Below are positions 18,879-28,235 of a stretch of 64,000 nt of DNA, piece by piece. Position 1 is the stretch's first letter, and each line of letters opens with the position of its first letter. The notes below the pieces were generated by a model. The model searched no databases, was not told where the DNA came from, and saw only the letters and a list, made by a program, of their open reading frames with translations. A program made the position numbers and the translations under genes. The stretch is from Planctomycetota bacterium (GTDB taxonomy: Bacteria > Planctomycetota > UBA11346): NCBI GenBank assembly GCA_013816485.1, contig JACDEI010000024.1, forward strand, positions 1 through 64,000, read 5' to 3'.

Positions 18879-20378
18879 ATGAGTCTCGTACCCAAGTCTG
18901 ACAAGTGGTTGTTCTGGGGCTGTTTCATCGCCCTGATCACCACTGCCTTCGGCTTCCTGCTGCGCATCTTCCTGATGGATGGCTGGGCGAAGGAATTCAA
19001 CTTCACTGAGACTCAAAAGGGTGAGCTCTTCGGCGTCGGTCTGTGGCCCTTCGCCATCAGCATCGTGATCTTCAGCCTGATCATCGACAAGATCGGTTAC
19101 AAGGTCGCGATGTTCTTCGGTTTCGCCTGTCACATCGTCTCGTTGATCATGACGGTCACGGCCGGCAGCTATGAAACGCTCTACTGGGCAAACTTCGTGG
19201 TGGCACTCGGCAACGGTACGGTTGAAGCCTACATCAACCCAGTGGTCGCGACGCAATTCCAGAAGGAAAAATCGCGTTGGCTCAACATCCTGCACGCTGG
19301 TTGGCCGGGTGGTATGGTGGTCGCTGGCGTGCTCGCCCTGAGCCTGCCTGCTGACATGGCTTGGCAGAGCAAGATGTGGCTGCTGGCTATCCCTGCGGTG
19401 ATCTACGTGGTCATCCTGGCGTTCCAGGATTTCCCGGTGAACGAGCGAGTAGCGGCGGGCAGTTCCTACATGGACATGCTCAAGGAGGTCGGCGCAGCCG
19501 GCACCTTCATCATCGTCTGGTTGATGGCGGTGGAATTCGTGCGTTCGACCACCAACTCGGAAAGTCCGATGATTGTCGGTACCATCATCGCTGCGGTCGC
19601 CGCAGTGGCGATGTTCGCCGTGACCAGGTCTTTCGGCCGTCCACTCTTCGTTCTGTTGCTGCTGGTGATGGTGCCCTTGGCCACCACCGAACTGGGTGTC
19701 GACAGCTGGGTAAGCGATCTGATGACCCCGATCCTGGGCGCGAATGGCCTGTACGTGCTGCTCTACACCTCGCTGCTGATGATGATCCTGCGCTTCTGCT
19801 CGGGTCCGATCATCAACAAGCTCTCGCCGCTGGGCGTGTTGGCGACCTGCTCAATTCTGGCTGCCCTTGGTCTGATCGCCCTGTCGCATGCCACCACCGG
19901 CGCGTTGATCTTCGCCGCTGCTACTCTGTACGCGGTCGGCAAGACCTTCTTCTGGCCCACCATGCTCGGCGTCGTTGCTGAGCAGTGCCCCAAAGGCGGC
20001 GCGCTGACGCTCAACGCCACGGGTGGCGTGGGTATGCTCGGCGTGGGGGTGATCGGTGCGATGCTGCTCGGTTTCATGCAGGACACGACCCTTGATGGCA
20101 ACATCAAGAAGTCGGCTCCCCAGGTGCATGAGCAGGTGATGAGCGAGAAGGTCGGTCTCCTCGGTGCCTACAAGGCGATCGATGAGGAGAAACTCAAAGC
20201 AGTGACCGACGAAGATCGCAAGGTCGTCACCGAAGCGCGCGCCGGTGTGAAGCAGGCCACCTTGCAAAAGGTCGCGATCTTCCCGATCGGCATGTTCCTG
20301 GTCTACCTCGGCATGCTGCTCTACTTCCGTAGCCGCGGCGGTTACAAGCCGGTGGACGCGTCGGCGTCAGCTCACTGA
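18879..20378 (+). CDS. MFS transporter, probably for sugars
   Basis: 499 residues with about twelve to fourteen membrane segments of the major facilitator superfamily. It starts MSLVPKSDKWLFWGCFIALITTAFGFLLRIFLMDGWAKEF, after a TTGGAG ribosome binding site eight bases upstream, so the longer open frame is not used. A large hydrophilic loop at about residues 400-460 (DGNIKKSAPQVHEQVMSEKVG...EARAGVKQATLQ) lies before the last membrane segment. It faces a sugar-isomerase-like gene across a shared terminator, which suggests a carbohydrate substrate, but that is inference. Confidence 0.85.
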   Translation: MSLVPKSDKWLFWGCFIALITTAFGFLLRIFLMDGWAKEFNFTETQKGELFGVGLWPFAISIVIFSLIIDKIGYKVAMFFGFACHIVSLIMTVTAGSYETLYWANFVVALGNGTVEAYINPVVATQFQKEKSRWLNILHAGWPGGMVVAGVLALSLPADMAWQSKMWLLAIPAVIYVVILAFQDFPVNERVAAGSSYMDMLKEVGAAGTFIIVWLMAVEFVRSTTNSESPMIVGTIIAAVAAVAMFAVTRSFGRPLFVLLLLVMVPLATTELGVDSWVSDLMTPILGANGLYVLLYTSLLMMILRFCSGPIINKLSPLGVLATCSILAALGLIALSHATTGALIFAAATLYAVGKTFFWPTMLGVVAEQCPKGGALTLNATGGVGMLGVGVIGAMLLGFMQDTTLDGNIKKSAPQVHEQVMSEKVGLLGAYKAIDEEKLKAVTDEDRKVVTEARAGVKQATLQKVAIFPIGMFLVYLGMLLYFRSRGGYKPVDASASAH

Positions 20379-20408
20379 CCCATCGCCTCATAGTCCACCG
20401 CATGGACG

Positions 20409-20442
20409 CAAGAAACCCCCGGCGATTGCCGGGGGTTTCTTG
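20409..20442. terminator. Bidirectional rho-independent terminator
   Basis: A perfect 15-bp stem CAAGAAACCCCCGGC with a GATT loop. Because the outer stem contains AAGAAA/TTTCTT and TTT follows on the plus strand, it can stop transcription from both the MFS gene (plus) and the convergent isomerase gene (minus). Confidence 0.92.
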
Positions 20443-20492
20443 TTTGAGACCGAAAGCAAGCGCGCGCCGGGATCACCGGCGCGCGTTGTCGT

Positions 20493-21440
20493 TCACTTCT
20501 TCTTGCCGGGCTTCTTCTTGGCCTTGGCTTTCGCTTTGGCAGCCGGCTTCTTGGCTTTCGCCTTCGGCGCAGCCTTCTTCTTCGCCGCACCCCAGCGCTT
20601 GGCGACTTCGCGCTTCATGAACTTCAGGCCGTCGCCGGCGAGTTGTTCCTCGCTGACGAACATCTTGCGCCAGATCTTGGTCGCAGCGGCGAGGCTCGGC
20701 AGGGCGAGGCCGAAGGCTTCGATGGTTAGCCAGCCGTCGTATTTGATCTTCTTCAGTGCGTCGAAGGTCTCCTGCCAATTCACCTGGCCTTTGCCTGGGG
20801 TGCTGCGGTCGTTCTCGCTGATGTGTACGTGGGCCATCACGTCGGCGCAGGATTTGAGCGCTTCGGTGATGCTCTTCTCTTCAATGTTCGCATGGAAGGT
20901 GTCGTACATCATCTTGCATGCGGGGTGGTTCACCTCGCGGACGAAACGCGCGGCATCGGCGGAACAGTTGAGCAGGTAGATCTCGAAGCGGTTGAGGAAC
21001 TCCGGCACCAGGACGATGCCGAGATCACCGGCGTATTCCGCCACGGGCTTCATGCTCTCGACGCCCCACTTCCATTCGTCCTTGGTCGGGCCCGCGCCGC
21101 TGAAGTGGCCGAGCGCAGCGTAGTACGGACCGGCAAGGTGCGTCGCGCCGACGGCCTTGCAGCAGTCGAGGACCTTTTTGGTCAGTTCGATGCCCTTGGC
21201 GCGCACGGCAGGATCCGGGCTGATGGGATTGTCATCGACTCCACGCACCGTCACCGCGGTGCGGCCCAGGCCGAGTTTGTCGAGCTTGGCGCCGAGTGCT
21301 TCCCAGCGCGCCACGTCGAGGTTGAACACCGGCAGTTCGACGCCGTCGAAGCCCATCTTCTTGAGCTTCTCAATCACCGGGAAGAACGACTCCTGCGTGG
21401 GGTCGTCGGTCCAGAGCAGCAGGTTCATGCCGAATTTCAT
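20493..21440 (-). CDS. Sugar phosphate isomerase/epimerase with Lys/Ala-rich tail
   Basis: 315 residues. Residues 1-275 form an AP-endonuclease-2-type TIM barrel like D-tagatose/psicose 3-epimerases: MKFGMNLLLWTD, KLKKMGFDGVELPVFN, LVPEFLNRFEIYLLN, MMYDTFHANIEEKS and AHVHISENDRSTPGKG carry the usual metal ligands (Glu, Asp, His, Glu). The last 35 residues are almost only Lys, Ala and Pro, like a histone H1 tail, which is not normal for the family. Start at 21440 is fixed by a GAGGA ribosome binding site and the barrel start. It converges on the MFS gene. Confidence 0.88.
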   Translation of the reverse strand: MKFGMNLLLWTDDPTQESFFPVIEKLKKMGFDGVELPVFNLDVARWEALGAKLDKLGLGRTAVTVRGVDDNPISPDPAVRAKGIELTKKVLDCCKAVGATHLAGPYYAALGHFSGAGPTKDEWKWGVESMKPVAEYAGDLGIVLVPEFLNRFEIYLLNCSADAARFVREVNHPACKMMYDTFHANIEEKSITEALKSCADVMAHVHISENDRSTPGKGQVNWQETFDALKKIKYDGWLTIEAFGLALPSLAAATKIWRKMFVSEEQLAGDGLKFMKREVAKRWGAAKKKAAPKAKAKKPAAKAKAKAKKKPGKKK

Positions 21441-21986
21441 GGGAGTCCTCGCGGGATGGGCAGCGCCCTGCTGCTCGAGCCGGGCGCGGCGGTTGAAGTG
21501 ATGTCGCAGTGAAACGGAGCGGGCCGCGAGGCTGTGCGCGCGCACCCGGCGCGCAAGGTCAGCACGGTCATCAGCGCCTGATCGATGCCGTGGGTGTCTC
21601 AAAGTGGGGAGGGGATTTTCGCCACTCCACTAAGGCACGAAGACACGAAGGGGAGAGCAGTCCGCCTTCCCAACGTCGGGTCTTCGCGGTGATACGTCCG
21701 TTTGGGGTCGGTCCGTGGTTGGTCGCATTTCTCGGACAAACCGTGAAACGTCGGTTGCCGACGCCACATCCACCTCGGCGGATGGTGTGACTCCCAGGCG
21801 TGTGCCCGTGTATCCCCGCGGGTGTCGTGTTTCCGGAATCGGGATAAACATCACGGCCGGAACGTCACCACGCCGCCATCAAGGCGTTGCCCTGGATCGA
21901 GCGCGACGGTCAGCACGTTCCAACGTCCATCACCGTCGCCCGTATTGCTGAGGTACCGGCTATTCCCGCCCAGGAGTCCTTCGCCC
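21441..21986. other. Intergenic region with a half array of the CACGAAGAC unit
   Basis: No gene recognised in this 546-base divergent gap. At about 21612-21660 there is a single arm of the inverted-array class (GGATTTTCGCCAC..., then GGCACGAAGACACGAAGG) that resembles the left end of the element at 27876-27998; a right arm is only hinted at by GTCTTCGCGG at 21685. The rest must contain the promoters of both flanking genes, but I cannot place them. Confidence 0.5.
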
Positions 21987-23960
21987 ATGTCGATCCGTCG
22001 TCACCTGCTCATCCTCGCTTTTGCCGTCGTGTCGCCCTGGTGCGTCGCGGAGGACGATGGCTTCAAGCCGCTGTTCAACGGCGAAGACCTCACCGGCTGG
22101 TCTGGTGACCCGCAGTTCTGGCGCATCGAGGACGGTGCCATCGTCGGTCAGACCACCGCCGAGAAGCCCACCAACGGCAACACCTTCTGCATCTGGAAGG
22201 GCGGCGAACTCGACGACTTCGAACTGAAGGCCAGCTTCAAGATCATCGGCGGCAATTCCGGCATCCAGTACCGTTCAAAGGATCTCGGCAACTGGGTGGT
22301 CGCGGGTTACCAGGCCGACTTCGAGGCCGGTGACGGCTGGGGCGGCACCAACTACGAAGAGAAGGGCCGCGGTGTGCTCGCGAAGCGCGGGCAGAAGACC
22401 GAGATCGGCGCCGATGGCAAAGTCAGCGAGACCGGTTCGGTCGGCGATCCCGGCGAGATCCAGGCCGCGATCAAGAAGGAGGATTGGAACGACTATCGCA
22501 TTGTCGCGGTCGGCAACCGCCTCCAGCAGTACATCAACGGCAAGCTCACCGCTGATGTCACCGACAACCATGCGGAGAAGCGCATGCTGTCGGGCATCCT
22601 CGCACTCCAGTTGCATGCCGGTCCGCCGATGCAGGTGTCCTTCAAGGACATCGCGCTCAAGCGCCTGAAGCTCTCCGACAACCGCAAGAAGATCGTGTTG
22701 ATCGCCGGCCCCAACAGCCACGGCAATGGTGAACACGAGTTCGAAGCCGGCACCTACGCGCTGCGTCGTTGTCTGGACAAGGTTCCGACCGTGGTCGCGA
22801 CACACTACTTCAAAGGTTGGCCACAGAACGATCCGACTGCTTTCGACAACGCTGATGCGGTGATCATCTACTGCGACGGCGGTGGTGGACACCAGGTGCT
22901 CAAGGACAACCGTCTAGCTACCGTGCAGGCGCTGGCCAAACGCGGTGTCGGCCTCGGCTTCATGCACTACGGCGTCGAGGTGCCCAAGGACAAAGGTGGC
23001 GACGCCTTCCTCGAATTGATTGGTGGCCACTACCAACACGAGTTCTCGTGCAATCCGATGTGGGAGCCCGACTACCAGAAGTTCCCCGACCATCCGATCG
23101 CCCGCGGGGTCAAACCATTCAGCACACGTGATGAGTGGTACTTCAATATGCGCTTCCGCGAAGATCAGTCCGGCATCGTGCCGATTCTGAAAGCCGCGCC
23201 GTCCGATAAGGTGCGCGATGGCCCCTATGTCTGGCCGAGTGGCCCGTACGCGCACATCGTCGCCAACAAGGGCCGCGCCGAGACTATGATGTGGGTGGTC
23301 GACAATGCCGGTGCCAACCGTGGTTACGGCTACACCGGCGGTCACTTCCACAAGAACTGGGCCGAGCCCAACACGCGCAAGGTGGTGCTCAACGCGATGT
23401 TGTGGATCGCGCGCGCCGAGGTGCCGGCGGACGGCGTCGAGAGCAACCCGAGCGACCTCGAACTCAACGGCATGCTGCGCAGCCGCGCGAAAACCGACGG
23501 CACGCCGGGTGACGGCACGCCGGTGGTCGATCCGGCGAAGGCGAAGTTCAGCAGCAAGATCGTCACCGAGGGCACCATCGACATCGATGTCGATATCACC
23601 GGCGCGAAACAGCTCCAACTGGTCGTCACCGACGGCGGCAACGGCTTCGCCTGCGACTGGGCCGACTGGATCGACCCGGTGCTGGTCGGACCCAACGGCG
23701 AGGTGAAGCTCACCGATCTGAAGTGGACGAGCGCCACCAGCGGCTGGGGCGAAGTGCGCGTCGGCAAGAACGTCGGCGGCGGTGAGCTCAAGGTCGCTGG
23801 CAATCCGGTGAAGGGCATCGGCGTGCACGCCAACTCGACGATCATCTACGACATTTCGGGCAAGGGCTTCACCCGCTTCAAGGCCAAGGGCGGCATCGAC
23901 AACGGCGGCTCCGACCAAAACGGCGGCAGCTCGGTGCAGTTCCTGGTGATCACGCCCTGA
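21987..23960 (+). CDS. Secreted DUF1080 / ThuA-like / NPCBM-type multidomain protein
   Basis: 657 residues, exported by signal peptide HLLILAFAVVSPWCVAE. Domain order: DUF1080 (3-keto-disaccharide hydrolase type, concanavalin-like) at residues 23-215, beginning GFKPLFNGEDLTGWSGDPQFWRIEDG and including GNSGIQYRSKD; a ThuA-like trehalose-utilisation domain at about 230-460 (VLIAGPNSHGNGEHEFEAGTYALRRCL, HFHKNW); and an NPCBM-like carbohydrate-binding domain at about 515-657. The C-terminal domain is closely similar to the N-terminal domain of the next protein, so both may bind the same glycan. Start at 21987 follows a CAGGAG site. Confidence 0.93.
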   Translation: MSIRRHLLILAFAVVSPWCVAEDDGFKPLFNGEDLTGWSGDPQFWRIEDGAIVGQTTAEKPTNGNTFCIWKGGELDDFELKASFKIIGGNSGIQYRSKDLGNWVVAGYQADFEAGDGWGGTNYEEKGRGVLAKRGQKTEIGADGKVSETGSVGDPGEIQAAIKKEDWNDYRIVAVGNRLQQYINGKLTADVTDNHAEKRMLSGILALQLHAGPPMQVSFKDIALKRLKLSDNRKKIVLIAGPNSHGNGEHEFEAGTYALRRCLDKVPTVVATHYFKGWPQNDPTAFDNADAVIIYCDGGGGHQVLKDNRLATVQALAKRGVGLGFMHYGVEVPKDKGGDAFLELIGGHYQHEFSCNPMWEPDYQKFPDHPIARGVKPFSTRDEWYFNMRFREDQSGIVPILKAAPSDKVRDGPYVWPSGPYAHIVANKGRAETMMWVVDNAGANRGYGYTGGHFHKNWAEPNTRKVVLNAMLWIARAEVPADGVESNPSDLELNGMLRSRAKTDGTPGDGTPVVDPAKAKFSSKIVTEGTIDIDVDITGAKQLQLVVTDGGNGFACDWADWIDPVLVGPNGEVKLTDLKWTSATSGWGEVRVGKNVGGGELKVAGNPVKGIGVHANSTIIYDISGKGFTRFKAKGGIDNGGSDQNGGSSVQFLVITP

Positions 23961-23975
23961 GGTCGAAGGGAATCG

Positions 23976-24062
23976 ACTGACATGGAGGACCGGAGCACCG
24001 GAGCGGCAGAGAGGAATGGTCATCTCGAATTCTTCTCCGGTTCTCCGGTCCTCCATGTCAGT
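23976..24062. repeat. Inverted short-repeat array, unit ACCGGAG (7-8 bp)
   Basis: Two 28-base arms (23976-24003 and 24035-24062), inverted and matching at 27 of 28 positions, around a 31-base loop. The inner half of each arm repeats ACCGGAG; the outer part (ACTGACATGGAGG) is unique. It sits 16 bases after the previous gene. Confidence 0.92.
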
Positions 24063-24122
24063 CATGATTTCTCGTCGCACACGCGTCGACCACACGTTTG
24101 TTTCGATAACCACGGAGGTTTC

Positions 24123-26549
24123 ATGCGCATCCTGTCCACCTGTCTGCTGGCACTCTCGCTCGGTCTGCCGAGCGCACTGGTCGCTGCTGACGCTGCGGGC
24201 AAGCCGCTGTTCGCCAGCAAGGTCATCAACGAAAACTCGGTCGACATCGATATCGACATCACCGGTGCCAAAGAATTGTGGCTGGTGGTGACCGACGCCG
24301 GCGACGGCTTCGGCGCCGACTGGGCCGACTGGGTCGATCCGGTGGTCGTGGGTCCCGATGGCGAGATCAAGCTCAGCGGCGTGAAACCCAAGGTCGCCAA
24401 CACCGGCTGGGGTGCCATCGGCATCGACAAGAATGCCGATGGCAAGGACATGAAGATCGCCGGCAAACCGGTCACCGGCATCGGCGTGCATGCGCCTTCG
24501 TCGCTGGTGTTCGACATCGCTGGCAAGGGCTACACCCGCTTCAAAGCCAAGGGCGGCGTCGACAACGGCGGCACGGATCAGGGCGGCACCTCGGTGTCGT
24601 TCATGATCTTCACCACCAAGCCGGCGCAGAAGTACCTGAGCCCATCGGCCCAGAGCGGGCGCGATCTAACGGCGGCACTCGCTGCGCTTGAAGTCGCGCC
24701 AGGTTTGGCGGCGACCACCTGGGCGTCGGAGCCGTTGTTTTCCAACCCGACCAATATCGACATCGACCACAAAGGTCGCGTGTGGGTGTGCGAGGGCGTG
24801 AACTACCGTCGTTGGAACGCCAACAAGAGCGAGGGTGATCGCATCGTCGTGCTTGAAGACAAGGACCTTGATGGTGTTGCCGAGACCTCGACGGTGTTTT
24901 ACCAGGGCACCGACGTCAACGCGGCGCTCGGCATCTGTGTGCTCGGCAATCGAGTGATCGTCTCCTGTTCGCCTCACGTCTTTGTCTTCACCGACACCGA
25001 CGGAGATCTGAAGGCCGACAAAAAGGAAGTGCTCTTCAGCGGCATCGCCGGGCATCAGCACGACCATGGCATGCACGCCTTCCAGGCCGGCCCTGACGGC
25101 AAACTATATTTCAACTTCGGCAACGATGGCCACCAGTTGAAGGACAAGGACGGCAAACCGGTCATCGATCTGGCCGGTAACGAGATCAGTCATCGTGGCA
25201 AACCCTATCGCCAGGGCATGGTGTTCCGCTGTGATCCCGACGGCTCGAACGTGGAGACGCTCGGCCACAACTTTCGCAACAACTACGAGGTCGCCGTCGA
25301 CTCCTTCGGCGCGATGTGGCAGTCGGACAACGACGACGACGGCAACAAGGCCGTGCGTATCAACTACGTGATGGACTACGGCAACTTCGGCTACACCGAC
25401 GAGTTCACGGGAGCCGGCTGGGGACAGAAGCGCACCAACATGGAAGCGGACATTCCCAGTCGGCATTGGCACCTGAACGACCCAGGCGTGGTGCCGACCA
25501 TGCTGATCACCGGCGCGGGATCGCCGACCGGCATCACGGTGTACGAGGGCGATCTGCTGCCGGAGGTATTCCGCAATCAGATCATTCATACCGACGCCGG
25601 CCCGAATGTCTGTCGGGCGTATCCCACTACGCCGGATGGCGCCGGGTACAGCGCGACGATGCTCAACGTCATCAAGGCCACGGATTCGTGGTTCCGGCCG
25701 TCTGATGTGGCGGTGATGCCCGATGGTTCGCTGATCGTTGCCGACTGGTACGATCCGGGCGTCGGTGGCCACAACATGGGGGATAACACTCCTGGTGAGA
25801 CCAAGGGCCGGCTCTACCGCGTCGCGCCTCCCGGCCACAAGCCAGTGGTGCCGAAGCTCGATCTGACCAGCGCCGCTGGCGCGGTCGAAGCGCTGAAGTC
25901 GCCGAACTACGAAGCGCGCTTCCTGGCGGTGACCAAACTCAAAGAACTCGGCGCCGCTGCGGCCCCTGATCTCACCAAGCTGTGGGGTTCGACCAATCCG
26001 CGTCTGCGCGCGCGTGCGCTGTGGGTCCTCGGTCAGATCAAGGGCCAGGAAGCCAAGTGGATCGACACCGCGATCAAGGATGCCAACGCCGACATCGTCA
26101 GCGTCGGACTACGCTTGGCGCGTGAGCTGAAAGTCGACCTGTTGCCGTTGGTGCAGTCGCTGACGAAGAATCCCTCGCCGCAGGTGCGCCGCGAGTGCGC
26201 CATCGCGCTGCGTTTTCAGAAGACCCCCGCTGCCGCTGCTTTGTGGGCCGATCTCGCCGCACAGCATGACGGCAAGGACCGCTGGTACCTCGAAGCGCTC
26301 GGCATCGGCGCTGCGCTGAATGAAGACGCCTGCTTCGAGGCGTGGAGCAAGAAGGTCGGTGACGGCTGGAACACGCCGGCTGGTCGCGACATCGTCTGGC
26401 GCTCGCGCTCAGCCAAGGCCCTGCCGTTCCTGGTGAAGATCATCAAGGACGCCAAGACCCCGGAAGCCGAGCAGGCCCGCTACATGCGCGCGTTCGACTT
26501 CCACACCGGCGCGGCGAAGGATGAGGCGCTCAAGAGCCTGCTCGATTGA
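24123..26549 (+). CDS. Secreted PVC-type sugar dehydrogenase-like protein with NPCBM and HEAT domains
   Basis: 808 residues. Signal peptide ILSTCLLALSLGLPSALVAA; NPCBM-like domain at 25-165 (ENSVDIDIDITGAKELWLVVTDAG, GIGVHAPSSLVFDI); a six-blade beta-propeller of the PVC membrane-bound dehydrogenase class (TIGR02604-type) at about 190-590, with TNIDIDHKGRVWVCEGVNYRRW, AGHQHDHGMHAFQAGPDGKLYFNFGNDG and DVAVMPDGSLIVADWYDPGVGGHNM; and HEAT-like repeats at 610-808. In many planctomycetes a haem domain is fused at the end; here it is in the next gene. A GGAGG site precedes ATG 24123. Confidence 0.92.
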   Translation: MRILSTCLLALSLGLPSALVAADAAGKPLFASKVINENSVDIDIDITGAKELWLVVTDAGDGFGADWADWVDPVVVGPDGEIKLSGVKPKVANTGWGAIGIDKNADGKDMKIAGKPVTGIGVHAPSSLVFDIAGKGYTRFKAKGGVDNGGTDQGGTSVSFMIFTTKPAQKYLSPSAQSGRDLTAALAALEVAPGLAATTWASEPLFSNPTNIDIDHKGRVWVCEGVNYRRWNANKSEGDRIVVLEDKDLDGVAETSTVFYQGTDVNAALGICVLGNRVIVSCSPHVFVFTDTDGDLKADKKEVLFSGIAGHQHDHGMHAFQAGPDGKLYFNFGNDGHQLKDKDGKPVIDLAGNEISHRGKPYRQGMVFRCDPDGSNVETLGHNFRNNYEVAVDSFGAMWQSDNDDDGNKAVRINYVMDYGNFGYTDEFTGAGWGQKRTNMEADIPSRHWHLNDPGVVPTMLITGAGSPTGITVYEGDLLPEVFRNQIIHTDAGPNVCRAYPTTPDGAGYSATMLNVIKATDSWFRPSDVAVMPDGSLIVADWYDPGVGGHNMGDNTPGETKGRLYRVAPPGHKPVVPKLDLTSAAGAVEALKSPNYEARFLAVTKLKELGAAAAPDLTKLWGSTNPRLRARALWVLGQIKGQEAKWIDTAIKDANADIVSVGLRLARELKVDLLPLVQSLTKNPSPQVRRECAIALRFQKTPAAAALWADLAAQHDGKDRWYLEALGIGAALNEDACFEAWSKKVGDGWNTPAGRDIVWRSRSAKALPFLVKIIKDAKTPEAEQARYMRAFDFHTGAAKDEALKSLLD

Positions 26550-26564
26550 TCTGACCACCAGATC

Positions 26565-26629
26565 AACCGCCGAGGACGCCGAGGGCACCGAGAAGATTCA
26601 CCTCGGCGAACTCGGCGTCCTCGGCGGTT
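26565..26629. repeat. Inverted short-repeat array, unit GCCGAGGAC (9 bp)
   Basis: Two 28-base inverted arms (26565-26592 and 26602-26629) with three mismatches and a nine-base loop; the units are GCCGAGGAC, GCCGAGGGC and variants. It lies exactly where the dehydrogenase and its cytochrome partner, fused in many relatives, are separated here. Confidence 0.9.
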
Positions 26630-26665
26630 AATTCGCTGTCCTCTTCATTCCCAGGATTCCGTTCC

Positions 26666-27796
26666 ATGTCGTTTCGCACGCAGACTCCTTCCTGTTGGTT
26701 GCTCGCCGGCCTGCTGCTGGCCAGTGTCACCTCCGCGTCGTTCGCCGAGGACGCACCCGTCGACGCCGAGAAACTGCGCAAGGCCAAGCTCTATGCCGAT
26801 GTCGTGATGCGTCTGAAGGGCACCGACCTCAGCACCGATGCCAAGACCAAAGGCATGGTCGAGAAAGCGCTCACCGCCAATGAAGGCCTGCCCGCCTATG
26901 TCGAGATCATCGAGGCGTTCGCGTTGCAGGACCATGACGATCAGCTTGTCACCATCGCTGCGGCACATCCCGATGACGCCACCGGTGCGTCGGCGCTGCG
27001 CGTGGTGCTGGCCAACAACAACCTTGATGCGGTGACACGCGGACTGGCGTCGCCCACTGGTGCAGCGTTGGCCCGTGCGCTCGGTAACGCCAACGATCAG
27101 AAGGCGGTCGCCCTGCTGCTGCCGATCGTCAGCGACAAGACCCGCGATCTGCCGCTGCGCCAGGACAGCGTGCGGGCGCTCGGCAAGATCGAGCAGGGGG
27201 CCAAGGCGTTGCTCGACCTGGTGGTCGCCGGCCAAGCGAAGGACCTCAAGGTGCTAATGGGAGGGGTGCTGAACAACGCGCCGTGGGATGCGATCCGTGA
27301 AGCGGCGGCCAAACACTTCCCGCCGCCCCAGAGCAAGGACAACCAGATCCTGCCGAGCAACGCCGAGCTGGCCAAACGCAGCGGTGATGCCGCGCATGGC
27401 GAGAAGGTCTTCAACACCATCTGCGCCATGTGCCACCTGGTGAACGGCAAGGGCATCGACTACGGCCCGGCCCTCGGCGAAATCGGCAGCAAGTTGGGCA
27501 AGGACGCGATGTACGAGGCCGTCCTCTTCCCCAGCAACGGCATCGAACACAACTACGCGACCACCTCGCTCACCCTCAAGGACGGCAACAGCGCCCTGGG
27601 CATCCAGGTCAGCGAGACCGAAGGCGAGATCGCCCTCAAAGCCATCGGCGGCATCGTCTCCACCTACAAGCAGGCCGACATCGCCCAGAAAACGATCCTG
27701 AAGACCTCGTCCATGCCCGCCGGCCTGCAGGCAGCGATGACGCAGCAGGAGCTGGTCGACTTGGTCGAATACCTAGTGTCGCTGAAGAAGAAGTAA
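26666..27796 (+). CDS. Secreted HEAT-repeat protein with C-terminal cytochrome c domain
   Basis: 376 residues. Signal peptide CWLLAGLLLASVTSASFAE; alpha-helical HEAT-like region at 40-225; then a monohaem cytochrome c domain of the planctomycete TIGR02603 type with haem motif CAMCH in GEKVFNTICAMCHLVNGKGIDYGPALGEIGSKLGKDAMYEAVLFPSNGIEHNY and a distal Met in KTSSMPAGLQAAMTQQELVDLVEYL. It probably accepts electrons from the dehydrogenase-like protein encoded 117 bases upstream. It has its own export signal, so the pair is a true two-gene version of the usual fusion. Confidence 0.92.
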   Translation: MSFRTQTPSCWLLAGLLLASVTSASFAEDAPVDAEKLRKAKLYADVVMRLKGTDLSTDAKTKGMVEKALTANEGLPAYVEIIEAFALQDHDDQLVTIAAAHPDDATGASALRVVLANNNLDAVTRGLASPTGAALARALGNANDQKAVALLLPIVSDKTRDLPLRQDSVRALGKIEQGAKALLDLVVAGQAKDLKVLMGGVLNNAPWDAIREAAAKHFPPPQSKDNQILPSNAELAKRSGDAAHGEKVFNTICAMCHLVNGKGIDYGPALGEIGSKLGKDAMYEAVLFPSNGIEHNYATTSLTLKDGNSALGIQVSETEGEIALKAIGGIVSTYKQADIAQKTILKTSSMPAGLQAAMTQQELVDLVEYLVSLKKK

Positions 27797-27801
27797 GAGG
27801 G

Positions 27802-28235
27802 ATTGCCACGGTCCGGAAGTCCGGGGTCCGGGGTCTGTCCGTTACCCATAAGTCGATCGGCGAAGAGATCGCCTGATTTTTCGCCACGAAGGCACGAAGA
27901 CGCGAAGGTCAGACAGGAATCATCGCATTCATCCGGTTGCCAAGAGCCTGACAGGAAGGGTGGATTTCTTCGTGCCTTCGTGCCTCGTGGCCAAAAATCG
28001 ATCCGGTTCGGGCCGGAGGCGGACTTATGGGTAATGGGCAGGGTCCGGGGTCCGGGGTCTGAGCGACCAGTGTCCCAGACGGTTGCTGTTGTGCGGAAAT
28101 GAGGGATTCTGCCACGTTTTTCACGCCGTTTTGTGGCGTGGCATCTGCCGGCCGGCTGAGGTCCGCGCAGCGCGACCCCGGACCCCGGACCCCGGACCCC
28201 GGACCCCGGACCCCGGACTTCCGCACCGTGGCAAT
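27802..28235. repeat. Three-level nested inverted repeat element
   Basis: Outer arms: 27802-27835 and 28173-28235, built of the 8-bp unit TCCGGGGT and ending in ATTGCCACGGTCCGG or its complement. Middle arms: 27839-27854 and 28022-28038 (CCCATAAGTC / GACTTATGGG), the right one followed by another TCCGGGGT array. Inner arms: 27876-27911 and 27968-27998, unit CACGAAGGC, ending in ATTTTT-GCCACGA. It looks like one array element inserted inside another. The 545-base gap holds no gene. Confidence 0.9.

Noticed and set aside
22914-24491. A 525-codon minus-strand frame across the DUF1080 and dehydrogenase genes
   Set aside because: It crosses the intergenic inverted repeat at 23976-24062 and lies opposite two clear domain proteins with signal peptides.
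26550-26665. A disrupted single gene fusing the dehydrogenase and cytochrome c proteins
   Set aside because: The second protein has its own complete signal peptide and start, so these are two intact genes rather than one gene broken by the array.
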